Of a stretch of DNA of 64,000 nucleotides, positions 47,338 through 60,800 are shown one piece after another (positions within the stretch are counted from its first letter, which is position 1; every line of letters starts with the position of its first letter). A program made the translations under genes and the position numbers. The notes under the pieces are model-generated. The model was given only the letters and a program-made list of their open reading frames with translations, was not told where the DNA came from and did not search any database. This DNA is from Thamnaconus septentrionalis (taxonomy: Eukaryota > Chordata > Actinopteri > Tetraodontiformes > Monacanthidae), in assembly GCA_009823395.1 (NCBI GenBank), contig CM020513.1:13684501-13748500 (forward strand), read 5' to 3'.

Positions 47338-47392
47338 GAAAATCAAGTCTGTTATTTGTAAATTCTATTTGTAAATATAGAGCATTTACTCA
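47338..47392 (+). repeat. Stray fragment of b4galnt3 intron 9
   Basis: AAAATCAAGTCTGTTATTTG and the following TAAATATAGAGCATTTA match sequence just before exon 10 of the downstream copy (about 58222-58272) and, less well, the upstream copy (about 37437-37480). It is a short orphan piece of gene lying between the tandem copies. Confidence 0.7.
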
Positions 47393-47437
47393 ATATTTAT
47401 AAGTGTATGTAAATATATGTATATAAAAAACAAAAAA

Positions 47438-47439
47438 AA

Positions 47440-47474
<35 letters not shown>

Positions 47475-47476
47475 CA
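47438..47476. repeat. AT/GT dinucleotide tract
   Basis: TATATATATATGTGTGTGTG-type run of about 40 bases. Confidence 0.85.
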
Positions 47477-47817
47477 TAAATATGCAAATATATATTTATA
47501 TATACCCTGCAATCCTGCAAATATGTCCTTCGTCATTCCTTTTGTCTTGATGCGTTTGTTTGACGTCTTTGTGAACAGGAATTTCCGCCTCTTCACGTCG
47601 AACGGCTTCTGACTCCGCTCTGAGTCTCTGCAAATGTAAATTCTTTTGTTTAGTGTCAGGCAGTATAATCGTGTTATAATTTGCTAACCTGTTACTCCAT
47701 ACGCGTAACTATAACCCACAGCAGTACAGAGTAAATAATACTATTAACATATACTAATAATAAGTATTCAGCAATCAGGAGCAAAGAGCTTTGGGAGTGC
47801 CACTCAGGTTTACACAG

Positions 47818-47914
47818 GGCAATGATGCAGTGAATTATTTTCTCCTTCACCTTGCTAAAACTCTGCTCGTTGTTTCTCAGTGTATTCTGCAACAATAACA
47901 TAGTAAAAAAAAAA
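47818..47914. repeat. Inverted repeat arm A (left)
   Basis: About 97 bases whose reverse complement recurs almost perfectly at 49569-49664 (shared text on the right: GAATACACTGAGAAACAACG). It lies directly before the duplicated exon 1 block. Confidence 0.88.
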
Positions 47915-48378
47915 TGTCTTTGAGTTGTTCTTGTCTTGTTCAAATGTCGTTTCCAGGTTGCTCACAGATTGTTTCTTGTTGCATCTCATCTCCCTGGTTC
48001 TATATTGAATCTCATCAGTCATTTCATTGAACTTGCAACTCTGTATATGTTGTAGTTAGTCGGTTGTGTTCTCTCTCATGTGGTCAAGACACACACTGTT
48101 GTGTCTTTTTCTTCTTCCACAGCCGCGGTATGCACGCGTCTCCAGTAAGGGAGCGTGACCCCAGCCCGACTGTCAATAAATGCGCGTGTGGATAAAAGCT
48201 CGTCAAGTCGCGCGCGAGTGATGATCACCTCGACTGATTTCAAAGAACGGTGGAAGGAGAACCGACTGGATCAGCGTGGATTGCAGATACATCCTCGCAA
48301 GCAGCAGCGGGCGGAGGGTGTGAGTGGCGCAGCTGCACGAGCCCCCGACACCGCCGCAACTCATAATGGCTTTTTTCC
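47915..48378 (+). pseudogene. Truncated duplicate of b4galnt3 copy 2 promoter and exon 1
   Basis: About 464 bases that match 49684-50130 at high identity, including the presumed promoter, 5' UTR and start codon. Small differences include a ~14-base insertion near 48200 and 3 bases near 48110. The coding identity stops after ATGGCTTTTTTCC, where the sequence runs into a TA/TG microsatellite. That gives only MAFF followed by a few foreign codons and a stop. It cannot encode the membrane anchor, but may still carry promoter activity. Confidence 0.85.
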
Positions 48379-48781
48379 ATATACATACATATATATGAAT
48401 ACCTATATATATATATATGTGTGTGTGTATATATGACCACTGATTTTATTTCAGTTTCAGTTCCGACCAAACGAACTAACAGTAAAACTGACTCTGCACG
48501 ATGAGAAGAATGTAAATGCCACACAAAGGACAAATATGACAGGTGCATTCACATCCACGTTATGGAGAGGTCTGGTAGTCGGAGCTGCTTCAAACAAACG
48601 AACAAACAAACACACCAACGAATAACACAAAGTACTCCTATAATCATATCCATCCCTGCCACGTGATGTTTGGGCCTCACGAGCCGCCGTTCACCCGTTC
48701 ATTCGCGGCTGCGGGATCGATCACGTGTCATGCCACCGCCAAAATGCCACAATCAATTGACGTTTGGTACGGAAGCGCATT

Positions 48782-48972
48782 GGGTGAGAGTCCGCAAAGC
48801 CGCAGAAACCGACGGAGCAGCAGCCCAAACTACGGAAGCGCATTGCATTCACTGGCACCAGGATCTCGTAATTATGAGAGCATGATATCGTAATCATGAG
48901 ATCCTGGTGCCTAAATTTTTTTTTAATGGGTTGCTGCTCCACCGGTTTCTGCGGCTTTGCGGACTCTCACCC
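48782..48972. repeat. Long hairpin (inverted repeat with nested inner stem)
   Basis: Outer arms of about 45 bases: GGGTGAGAGTCCGCAAAGCC at left and its inverse GGCTTTGCGGACTCTCACCC at right. An inner pair GGCACCAGGATCTCGTAAT / GAGATCCTGGTGCC lies between them. Probably a foldback-type or MITE-like element; no coding content. Confidence 0.8.
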
Positions 48973-49568
48973 AAGCAGCGCACTTTTGACTGAACGTTGA
49001 CGCGTGAAACTGCGGCGAAACCGCAGCAAAACAGCACCGCGCACATTTTGACTGAACGCACACCAGTTATTTTACAGGCGACAGCGTGGAGCCGCGAGGG
49101 CATTCCGTAGGCTCGAGCGTGATTTTCCCCGCGATGCTGACAGACCTGTTCCCCAAAAACATCGTCCTGGCTGCGGAATTCTTTATTTTTATTTTTTTAA
49201 AACAGACATAATAATGACTATACAGTGATGATTAGATCGGTTTTGATTGTTGTATGTTTTTGTCTTGATTTTCAATACAAAAAGTTAATACATTACTTTT
49301 TTGTGTGCAGAAAATCAAAATTATTTCCGCAGATTTTGTGCGGTCCGCTTTTCTCAATATCAAATTAGAAGTTAGTTTTGAATTGTTAATTTTAGTGTAG
49401 TTAAATCATAAGAATTTCACTCAAAATTGTCAAAAAATTAACATGACGTTGCCCACTAACTTGTATTAAATTAGAAATAATTATATTCATTGAATATATT
49501 GAATTATATTAATCAATGATTATTATGAAAATGAATCATAATAATCAAATAATGTTGCTATTTGCTGA

Positions 49569-49664
49569 TTTTTTTTTACTATGTTATTGTTGCAGAATAC
49601 ACTGAGAAACAACGAGCAGAGTTTTAGCAAGGTGAAGGAGAAAATAATTCACTGCTTCATCGCT
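49569..49664. repeat. Inverted repeat arm A' (right)
   Basis: Inverse of 47818-47914. It is followed after about 19 bases by the direct copy of the block that follows the left arm. Confidence 0.88.
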
Positions 49665-49683
49665 GCTCCTGCTGCTTCTTTGT

Positions 49684-50117
49684 TGTCTTTGAGTTGTTCT
49701 TGTCTTGTTCAAATGTCGTTTCCAGGTTGCTCACAGATTGTTTCTTGTTGCATCTCATCTCCCTGGTTCTATATTGAATCTCATCAGTCATTTCATTGAA
49801 CTTGCAACTCTGTATATGTTGTAGTTAGTCGGTTGTGTTCTCTCTCATGTGGTCAAGACACACACTGTTGTGTTTTTTTCTTCCACAGCCGCGGTATGCA
49901 CGCGTCTCCAGTAAGGGGGCGTGACCCGAGCCCGACTGTCAATAAATGCGCGTGTGGATAAAAGCGCGAGTGATGATCACCTCGACTGATTTCAAAGAAC
50001 GGTGGAAGGAGAACCGACTGGATCAGCGTGGATTGCAGATACATCCTCGCAAGCAGCAGCGGGCGGAGGGTGTGAGTGGCGCAGCTGCACGAGCCCCCGA
50101 CACCGCCGCAACTCATA
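49684..50117 (+). promoter_or_regulatory. b4galnt3 copy 2 promoter and 5' UTR
   Basis: The parent block of the truncated duplicate at 47915. It contains a TATA-like GGATAAAAGC (49956-49965) about 155 bases upstream of the ATG, in a local CpG-containing context. Retention of this block in both copies fits promoter sequence, but no expression evidence is available. Confidence 0.5.
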
Positions 50118-53100
50118 ATGGCTTTTTTCCTCGTGAGGAAAGTGCGGCGCAACCTGAAGTGCTGTCTCCTCGTGGTCATCCTGATCGCCGCCGCGGCCCT
50201 TTTCAATGTGATGATCGGATCAGCGAGACCCGACACTTGTAAGTGTGTGTTTGTTTCCCCGTTGTTGTTGTTGTTGTTGTTGAGACACTGGCATTTACCT
50301 TCAGTCATTTCAAAAAAGACCTAAACACCTTGGGGCTTCAGAGACACAGATTTTCTTGTAACTTTGCTTTTGTTTATTTTCAATTGATATTAACGCACAT
50401 GTTTTCTACCAATCCCATGAAATATTTTTTCCTCCTATGAGGTGGGTCACCAAAATGCTCCATCCATCTGCTGCTGCTCCGGCCCCTCTTGTCACATTTT
50501 AGAACCCATTGTGGCCCCACCAGTCAAAAGGTTTGCCCACCCCTGCGCTAGATGCACGGGTTCTGTGATTGAATAGAAACGTAATAATTAATGAAACATT
50601 GATCCCCCCTAAAAAGTTACGGGACACAGTCACAAACTGTTGAACAGCAACTAGATCCTGCTGACAGCTGCTCCCATCCCCTGAGGATTGGACTTCAGTG
50701 TGAGTGCCATGACATTTTTGAGTGGTTTGACATGCTCAGGAATCCATCACATTTTTGAACTGCCTGAATAAAAGGCCTCAAAAATTCAGTCATTTTAAAT
50801 ATTTCCTCAACGCTTGCTAGTATTTTTAGGATGCCACAATAACATCTCCAGGTCAGGTGTCGTTACATATATTCTGTTTCCTTTTTTTCGTTGTGAAATT
50901 AGTGGTTCACTACGTAATATCCATAGATAAGTCATTTGAGATATTTATAGATTTTTAAAATATAGTCTATTTATTAGGCCTACGTTCATGTAATTATTTT
51001 CAGGCATGCACTCGCCTTTCTTGTAAATGTCACCTGATTCAAGGACGAAAGATAAATGACACCAGAGAAGAAAAGAGATGTCTGGTCAGATGCCTTCAGC
51101 AGGGCTGCTTCAGGGAACCTGCGCCACAGGTACAAACTGGAAGGAACGAGTGCAAAACTGGATGGCCCACTATCCTTGTTAAAATGACTCAATAGATAAA
51201 CTATCTGTAGTTCCACGGGTTTCATTCAGAGTAGCAGCTCCTTTTCGTTTGACGCAGAAGAAGAAGAAGAAGAACAAGAAGAACAAGAAGAAGAAGAACA
51301 AGAAGAAGAAGAACAAGAAGAAGAACAAGAACAAGAAGAAGATTAATTCCACTTTGTGGAAATTATTAATAATTGACAATTACAGAAGCATTCGTTAAGG
51401 GATAATGATAAATAAAAATCAAGGCACATATAACAAGACTCCCAATTCCTCCCTTTACTCCTCAATCTCAACCCTCGCCCTTAACCCTCAATCTTTGGCC
51501 CTCAATCTTGGCCCTCAAAAATAAGTGTAAGGGCTATCTTGTGACTTAGAAATGGGACACCCCTTAAGTGCAGTTACGTCTTCAGACTGTGGGGGGCGGC
51601 CTTACGCCAAAGCTACGTCCAGTCTGTCAAGAAGACGACGACGACGAAGAAGAAGAAGGAGACTGAAAAAGATGACGACGAAAAAGAAGTCCTCCGTCGC
51701 TACACAACGAGGTATACAAGTAACGTGAGGCTGACAAACATCGTAAAGTTAAAAAAAAAAAAAGTTACGCAACAACGATGTCAATAATCCATAAAAAAGT
51801 CTTAAACTAAGACAATCAAATGGTTTCGTAATATTTATATCTTTATTAACTAAGAAAATACTTCCATTTGTAGCTCGCTTTTTTCATCGCCATTTTTCGA
51901 AGATGTCTTGGCGAAAATACACAATACCTTATGGGTAGCCCTTACTCCCAAGGGTGGTGCCGGAGAATCTCAATATTGAGGGCGATACAGCCCTTAAACT
52001 TGTCCCTCAACTTTACGTTCTGAGAATCGGGACAGCACTTGCTCTTTGCGGGAGCGCGCATTTTTGAGATTGAGGGTTAAGGGAGGAATTGGAATTCACC
52101 CTGAGGTCAGTTAAGGGCGAGGGTTGAGATTAAGGGTTAAGGGAGGAATTGGAATTGGCCCTTGGAATTGGCCCTTGGGGCCTTGGGGCCAATTCCAAGG
52201 GCCAATTCCAATTCCTCCCTTAACTCCTCAATCTCAACCCTCGCCCTTAACCCTCAATCTTTGGCCCTCAAAAATAAGTGTAAGGGCTATCTTGTGACTT
52301 AGAAATGGGACACCCCTTAAGTGCAGTTACGTCTTCAGACACAACGAGGTATACAAGTAACGTGAAGCCGGGACTGCCGGTCCAGCTGACAAACATCGTG
52401 AAGTAAAATAAATAAATAAATGTTACGCAACAACAATGTCTGTTCGGACAGGGAAAGACTGTGGGTGCTTTGAACGCACGTCCAAGAAAAAGCCTCCTCT
52501 CGTTGCTCCATTTCTTTCGCTTTTATTTTACGTTCAAAAAAATCCATACAAAAAAATCTTGACTTCCAAGTCATGGTTGTCTCCATCGAATAACGAAAAT
52601 TTAAAATACATTCCACAAAAATAGGGTGCCTTAAGTTGCGTGGTCAAAACGCTTTGTTTCCCACACCTGTCCAACATTACCCTGACTGTCGCTCCACCGC
52701 CAGTGACATACTTAAATAGACACACCGATGCAAGGAACCTCTGTAACCAATTAAGCAAATAAATAATAATAAAATAAGCAAAATGATATTATATGACTAG
52801 TGTGCATTAAGAAAAAAATTAATTTAAATACGTAAATGGCTACAACAATGTCAATAATCCATAAAAAAAAGTCTTAAACTAAGACAATAAAATGGTTTCG
52901 TAATATTTATATCTTTATTAACTAAGAAAATACTTCCATTTGTAGCTCGCTTTTTTCATCGCCATTTTTCGAAGATGTCTTGGCGAAAATACACAATGCC
53001 TTCTGGGTAGCCCTTACTCCCAAGGGTGAATCCCCGGAGAATCTCAATATTGAGGGCGATACAGCCCTTAAACTTGTCCCTCAACTTGACGTTCTGAGAA

Positions 53101-53791
53101 TCGGGACAGCACTTGCACTAAGCGGGAGCGCGCATTTTTGAGATTGAGGGTTAAGGGAGGAATTGGAATTCACCCTAACAGTCAATGAAGTCATTATTTT
53201 GCAAGGGATACATTGCACGGTTATGAGTATTTACAGAGTGCAGTTGGGCCTGAAGGCTGCAGGCAGAAACTGAACTGATTGTCACACTGAGAGTGCGGTT
53301 GTCTGGAACTGAAGGCACTGCTCAGTGTCTCCATTGACACACCTTCACGCCAGGGTTTGAAAATCGACGGTGTCCGAGGAGGTTCACCGCACTAAAAAGG
53401 CAACGTTAAAAGTAATGCAACTTAAAAACGACAGCAGTTTGTTACAGTTAATGCAACATTTCTTTTTATCACTGAAAAAAAAAACGATTTCACCTGCATG
53501 TTTACCGCAGTTGGGATTAGACGGTGGTTGTTTCATGGAGGGGCGTAGCGAAGGCTCGCGTGTGTTTCTTCAGCTTGTTTCTGCAGTTTTTAATGAGATG
53601 GCAAACAATTAAAAAAATCGAATCATCCCAGCCCAGGCGACAACAATTACATTTTGTACATTCCATCAATAATTATACTCATTAAAACATATTTTGTTCA
53701 ATCATCCGTTGGCATGACTCAGCCACATTCCGTCGGTTGGCATGACTCACCCACATTTCGTCTCTGATGTCAAATATCTGAAGAACAGTGA

Positions 53792-53838
<47 letters not shown>

Positions 53839-54862
53839 TGATGTGCTCTGCCACACTGGCGGACACATACATGCTTCAAAAATAAATGAAACACAAGATA
53901 AGATAAGTAAACAGGCATGCAATCTCAAAAGTCAACCTATTGCACTTGTGTCCTGTCTTGTCTTAACGCTCTGTTTTCAGCAGGCTGTCGCTTCCACTAT
54001 TTGGTGTGTGCAATGTAAGCCGATCTTAGAGCACAGTCGGAATCCTCACATGCACCATGCAGACTTTAACATTGAGTTTGGCATTCATGTGTCATTTACC
54101 AGAGGTGCAACGCTGTTTTAATGTTAGAGTTTAGGAGAGTGTGTACCTGCTTTCCTCTATTCTCATCACATCCTGTCAGCGATAAGCCTCCGGTACTTGA
54201 TTAAAATCAACTGGGTTTTATTTGTATAGCGCCACATTATAACAAACCCTTTGACAGGTCACTTTAATCATTAATTCATTCATTCATTCATCTTCCATAC
54301 CCGCTTATTCCTATTCAGGGTCACGGGGGTCTGCTGGAGCCTATCCCAGCTGTCTTAGGGCGAAGGCAGGGTACACCCTGGACAAGTCGCCAGTTCATCG
54401 CAGGGCCACATAGAAACAAACAACCATTCACGCTCACATGCACACCTATGGACAATTTAGAGTGTTCAATTGACCTCACATGCATGTTTTTGGAGTATGG
54501 GATATCCCCAAAATGCAGATAAAACATTTAGGATTGCAAAATGCATGTGCTTCAATGTAAAATTCAAGAAGTTCACCAAACATCTAATCTGTTTTTCTCC
54601 AATTACTTGTTCAATATTTTACCTGCTAGCCTTGTGCTCATCTGATTGTTCTCACCAGCTTCCGCGGGTCTTGAGGGGCGCAGTGAGAGAGCAGACAAAT
54701 GTAAAATGGTAAGGACGATGGAAAAAGAAGTGCAAGTAGAAAATATGGAGATGCCAGGTGAAGAACATGTTTGCACATGGAGGCAGAAAATAAGCAGCAA
54801 TCTGTGTGTGTTTTCAGGTCACGACGGACCGACTGCACTTGCAATCAAAGGTCTGATCTCTG

Positions 54863-54896
<34 letters not shown>

Positions 54897-57800
54897 CAAA
54901 CATGGTATTGCTTCAACCAGGTGCTTTCACCTCATATTTCATGTGTGCACAAAGCAGTTGGTTGGACAGACTCCTCAGACCTGTGCTATTGTCCGAGCTG
55001 AATATTGAAGTGTCTTTGCTCACTCTGCTTTTGCTGCAGAACACTGGAAGGGCCAACCTGCACGCCTTTGAGGACTGGTGCGGCAGATCTGTGGCCGAAC
55101 TCCGCAAGAACATACACTTTCCCCTTCGTCCACATGTGAGTAAGAAAAAAAGGTCTCCTCTAAAGAAATATTTCCCTCATTTAATTGTGGATTCAAACAA
55201 TCGGCATGCTACAATTGCTGTGCATTCAGTGCTACCAAGATTGTCATTTAACTGACTTCAGCGGTCCCTTGACGTTTTCTCTTTTGGCTCAAGGGAGGAA
55301 TTCAGTGTTTCTGACTGAAATTAATTTATGTGACTTCTGTAACGTTTTTTATTATTTTTTAGAATACTAATAAATATATTACAGCCTTTAAGGTCCAAAG
55401 TATAACATTGATAAACATATTAGCACAAAATGTATTAAAATGCAGATAAGCATGTTGTTTATTAAAATGTCACTCAAATAATTAATGTCTTTGCTATTTA
55501 TAAGCATTTCTATCTTCATAAAGAGCCACTCGACTATATGAATTGCATCACCACACACACAGTTGTCCCGGAGGACACTTGCGTACTTAAGCGTCCTCTA
55601 CTGATCATTTTTTTGTACTGCACAACAGCAAATAGCTCCGCTTCAAGCCACAAAAGCTATGATAAATGATAAGTTAATTACTTTGAACAAAATGTGTGTC
55701 TTTTTAACAGAAAAGTAATGAGCATGTTTTTTTCCAATGTATATAGATAGATGGAAAGAAACTTAATTGTCTGTTTTTCAGTAAAAACAAAACAAAAAAA
55801 CAACACAGAAATGTGTCTTCGACACAGCTTTAAAATTAAAAAAAAAAAAAAAAAAGGGGGTAGAAAGTTCAGATATTTGTGGCCAGATGTAGGGAGGAAA
55901 AGTAAAAAGCTGTCGGCAAAAGAAGTGCTCGAGTAAAGTACAAATGCAGGAAAAATCTACTGAGTACAATAAAGAAGTGTTTGTACTTCTTTAATTCCCA
56001 CCTCTGGTTACGATCTCTGTAGGCACACTACACAAGCTGCAGCTTGAACAGTACTGCAGCGCAGTCAGGAGGAGACACCTTTGCCAGCAGAGCCATGCGG
56101 ACCTAGAAAGTTCTTAAACGTGAAATAAAATGAAGAGAAACTATCCAAAGAGCACAAAAAAGAGGAAAAACAGCAAGACAATAAATTGTGGTATCGAACA
56201 AGCTCCAAGCTCAATACCTTGCTCCGGTAAACTTAAGTTAAAGTGCAGGCTTGTTTGAATAGTGCCTCTTTTGCAAACATCACTGACACTCAGTGTTTAT
56301 CACACAGAGCCACTTACTTTGTGCATGAGCTAACCTTTATCCTAACCCTAATCACAAAATGTGATTCACACTCACTCATTCGTATCCTGAAGCAGAAGAT
56401 GTGTCGTCACATTTATTCAACATCATGGCTCACACTTTGTTTTTCAGACCAGAACCACAGTACAAAAACTGGCCGTCTCTCCTGAGTGGACCGACTACGG
56501 GCTCAGAATATTTGGCTACCTCCATCCATATACTGATGGTATGACGTAATATTGTCTGGTTCCTGACAGTTACTGCACCAGTTTGGAACAATCTCCACCT
56601 CATCCTGCTATAATCTCTCTTCCGTGTTTGCTTTCCTTGTACTAGGAGAGTTTGTGTTTGCTGTGAGCTCTGATGACAACTCTGAATTGTGGCTCAGTAA
56701 AGACGACTCTCCTCTTAATGTGCAGTTATTGGCCTGGGTCGGACAGGTATGTGGTTGACCGTCATTTTTTTTTTCCTGATTGATTGATCATCATTCTCCA
56801 AAACAATCTCTGAGATTTGTATTTGTGTGTGTATATTTTATCTAGACTGGGGTAGAGTGGAGTGCCCCTGGTGAGTTCACAAAGTTCGCCAGTCAGACCT
56901 CCAAACCTGTTTGGTGAGTTCACTTCATAGCGCAGTGTCAGTCACGTGTTTTAATTATTCTGACTTGGTGTTTTGCCTCACTGCACAACTTGAGCCTGCC
57001 TTTCAAAGCACATCCGTGAAATGACGAGGTGATAACGAGGATATCTTATCTATGCTCCCTCCGTTTTGGTCAGAAACTTAAACATACCAGATTCCACACA
57101 CCAATTTAGACCAAGGGCTCTCTCCATAGGAAATTAATCTTGGGACAAGGGATGAAGTGCCAACCATGATTCAGCACTGTTCGGAACAACTGGCACTAGT
57201 TTGACTGCACAACCCACGGGCAACTTAAATCAGCTTTAGGTAACTTTTCGACCATAAAATTATGATTCCAAACTCAGTAAAGCGGTAGATAAACGATTAA
57301 TAGGATCAATGGTGCCGCCTGGGCAGCGAGAAGGGGGTTGGGCCGGCTGTAACTGCACTGCGTAACTTTCAAGCGCGACCCGACACGCCGGACAAACCAC
57401 TATACGGCAACGTCACACGTTTATTTAGAGGCGGTTTTGCATACTACTATTACAAATACATAAGATTATGAAATGATGGAATGGAACCCAATAATTAATG
57501 AATTACTTCGATGAAAGACGAAGTAATAAAAGACTTGAACATTTGCTACAACGTTATTGTCAATGTCTATTTTGCATTTCATATTGGTGTTTTTCCTGAA
57601 CACATACGAGCGCTCCAGCTAGTCGACTATTTGTATTTCCCCCACATCAATAAACTAGAGCGCTGCAGCGTGTTTACTTCTTCACTTCCCCATTTCCACC
57701 GAAAGTTACCTAGAGCTGCTTTAAGTTTAGTTTAAGGGCTGGATTTAGCCCACTGACATACTTTGGACACCCTTGCATGATTTTGCTCTCTTTATGTTAC

Positions 57801-60800
57801 TGCTTATGTAATGTGTGGCTAATTTACCATCATACAGGCTGTCTGCGCAGAAAAAGTACTTTTTTGAAGTCATCCACAAGCAAGATGACAAAGGCACTGA
57901 CCACGTGGAGGTTGCGGTAAGTCACTTAACTCGGCCGACACTCGAGCAAAACGTCTCAAGTAATTTCCTCTGCGCTGGAAGCAGTAAAGTGGTGGATGCC
58001 TGCTGACGGTTGTGTTTCTGTTCATACAGTGGAAGTTACTGAACAACAACACCGAGTTCACAGTCATTGAATCCAGTCACATCTCTCTCTACGTTAGTGA
58101 GTTGATCCTCCCCCCATGAACACACACACACACACACACACAATGACATAACTGCTGACTTTTGGAACCTTGAACATTTTTGAATAAATTTGTTTGTGTC
58201 TGGTTTGCATAGATGCTGACAAGAAAATCAAGTCTGTTATTTGTAAATTTTATTTTTTAATATAGAGCATTTATTCCCATGAACTGTGGCTTCATCCCAC
58301 AGATGAGTCTGCAATGCTGCTGAGCAAAGTGGACCATATACCACAGACAGCTGCGAGCCGCCAGTACACCCCCACTAAAGAGCGGGATGACACAATAGAC
58401 ATGAAGAGTGAGGATCCACGAGACACTTTCTACAAAGGTGAAATACTTATTTCCCACAATCGTCCATGTGTTTCTCAATGTGTTTCCTTCCTCTGAATGT
58501 GCAAAGTTGTGGGGTCTCAAACTCTGTTTTCCTGCAGTGCCTTTGATTAACAGCATATTTTTACGAGGGATTCTGCCCAACTGCCCCTACAAGCCCACCT
58601 ACTCCAGGAAAGGCCAAACTCTGCGTCTTTATCAAGGAGTGGAGGAGTGTGTATGTACTAAAGTTTTTCAAGCCAAGGAAAATTCTGAATTATTCATCAG
58701 AAAATCATAGGCTAGAAAATATTTGTTTATCTGGATCTTGTGTGTCATCAATGACTTGACATAGCTTTGACAAAGTTGTGTCTTATCATCTTCAGTCAAA
58801 TCTGTCCTACGTCTACCCCAACGACTACACCCGGCTCACACACCTGGAGAAACACGACAGCTGCTTCTACCCAGAGAAACCATCTCTGAAAAAAGATCCG
58901 GCTCAAACCAATGACATAAATTACGACCCCAGATGGAGCCAAACTTTCAATGTCAAATATATTGATTTTAAGGAGAAGAGACCTGATTGGATCGACATGA
59001 CGTGTGGGATGAAAGGCAACCTGTTGCTCAGCTCCAATGAGACTCTGCCCATTGTCCAGGCTTTCATGGACAAATTCAATGAAAAGCACCCTGGGTATGG
59101 ACTCCATTTTTCTTTTTTCTCTTTAACCTGCAACACCTCGGTCACAAAATCACCCGCTTTTTAAGCAGTAGATCAATTGACAGCAGAACACTTAGGAATT
59201 CATTCTCAACCAAAAAAGAAGACAGATCAAAACTTTTTATGAATACAAGGACAGGATGCATTAGAGTTGCCTACCGTAAACTACAGAATTGTTCCGTATT
59301 TGATGATGAAATGGTGCGTCCCATTTTGAGTCAATACGGGACGGGGTTTGTCCCGTATTTCCGAGTTGTCTTGAACATAAATGTGTTTTTGATGCAAACT
59401 CAAGTTCGTAATCTATGTAGGTGCATGCAATACCATTGCGCAACCTGTGTAGCTTGCCTAGAGTACGCTATGAATCAGGATCACTTGTTCTTTTCTGCTT
59501 TATTTAATTAATTCCTTTGTAAGAGCCATCCATCCTGCACTTTATTGATTGTTGTGTAAAAATATGGTTCAGTCCAATCTAAAAATCAAATCACGTTCAT
59601 TTCCACTTCTTCAGTGATCCTCTCTTGTTGCCAAGCAATGAATAGTCTTTTTCTGCTGCCTCTTCAATCCTGGCTATTGCTGATGTATATTCATTTTCTG
59701 AGTTACCCAGTGTGATGAGCACTGTCCATATGACTGCACTGAGATGTAGCCAGGTTCTCCACCCTTTTTTTTTTTTTTTTTTTTAAATGCTCAGTGATAA
59801 TGTCTTGGTATATCAGACTCTTCTGCTCATGGGTGCTGTGATAGTAGTGGCGCTTATGTAGTTGTGGCTGTGGTAATTTCCTGGCCTGCTCCACAATGTA
59901 TTTATTTTGAATTGTGCTCCTGCAGCTTGTTCACACTGGTGCGAGTGGTGAATGTGGTGAGGCATGCTGACGGCACCCGTGGCAGTCGTTACCTCCTTGA
60001 ACTTGAAGTGAAAGACGAGAAAGGCCAGTTGCTGCGATTGTCGCACTACATTTACTCGAGTTTCACACCTACACTGATTGACAACAACGAGAACAGCGGT
60101 AGCCAGCCCACTCAACCGTTCAACCAGCCAGTGCTCTGCAACCCAGTGGGCCTCGAGTGGAATCCGGCTGCCATGGTTAACATCATAGTAACAGGTACCC
60201 CATAACATTGTTGCTCCTTTCTGGCAGACCAACATGTTTATTTCAGGGTTAAAAAGTTAACAATATTAGTCCTTCACAGGAACAAAACAGCCATAATTTT
60301 CTCATTCCTCCAGAAACCCTCATTGACAATGTTTAGTCTTAAAATGTAGCCCCTACTGTGTCGGACTAGAAAGTGTTAAGAATTACAACGCTGCACATGG
60401 AACAATCTATCTCACTCCTAAACATGTTCGTCTAAAGAAAACTCCTTTCTCTGTCTATGCCAGTGAAAGGTCAGGGTCGGTGGGTGCATCTGCTAATTTC
60501 TGAACTGGAAAAGGTGTATCGAATATCAGGAGACGCCAACTTCAACCTCATTCTTGTTGACTTCAATAGCACTGACATTGATACGGAGGCGGCTCTTCAG
60601 GAGGCCACCCTCCCCAGGTACCAACAGGTGTTTCAAGTGTTAAGTCATGACACTCATCGTAAATGATTGGCATGTTTCTAAATAAAATGTGGATGATTCC
60701 CCAGTTTCCAGTATCTCAAGCTGAATGGAACTTTTCTGAAGACCACTGGTCTGCAAGCTGGCATCAACCTCGTCCAAGTGAGAATTGCAAAATTATTACT

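Noticed and set aside
48155..48436. 93-codon frame in the duplicated promoter block
   Set aside because: It runs through presumed 5' UTR in a frame different from the b4galnt3 exon. The matching frame at 49946-50242 overlaps the true exon 1 out of frame.
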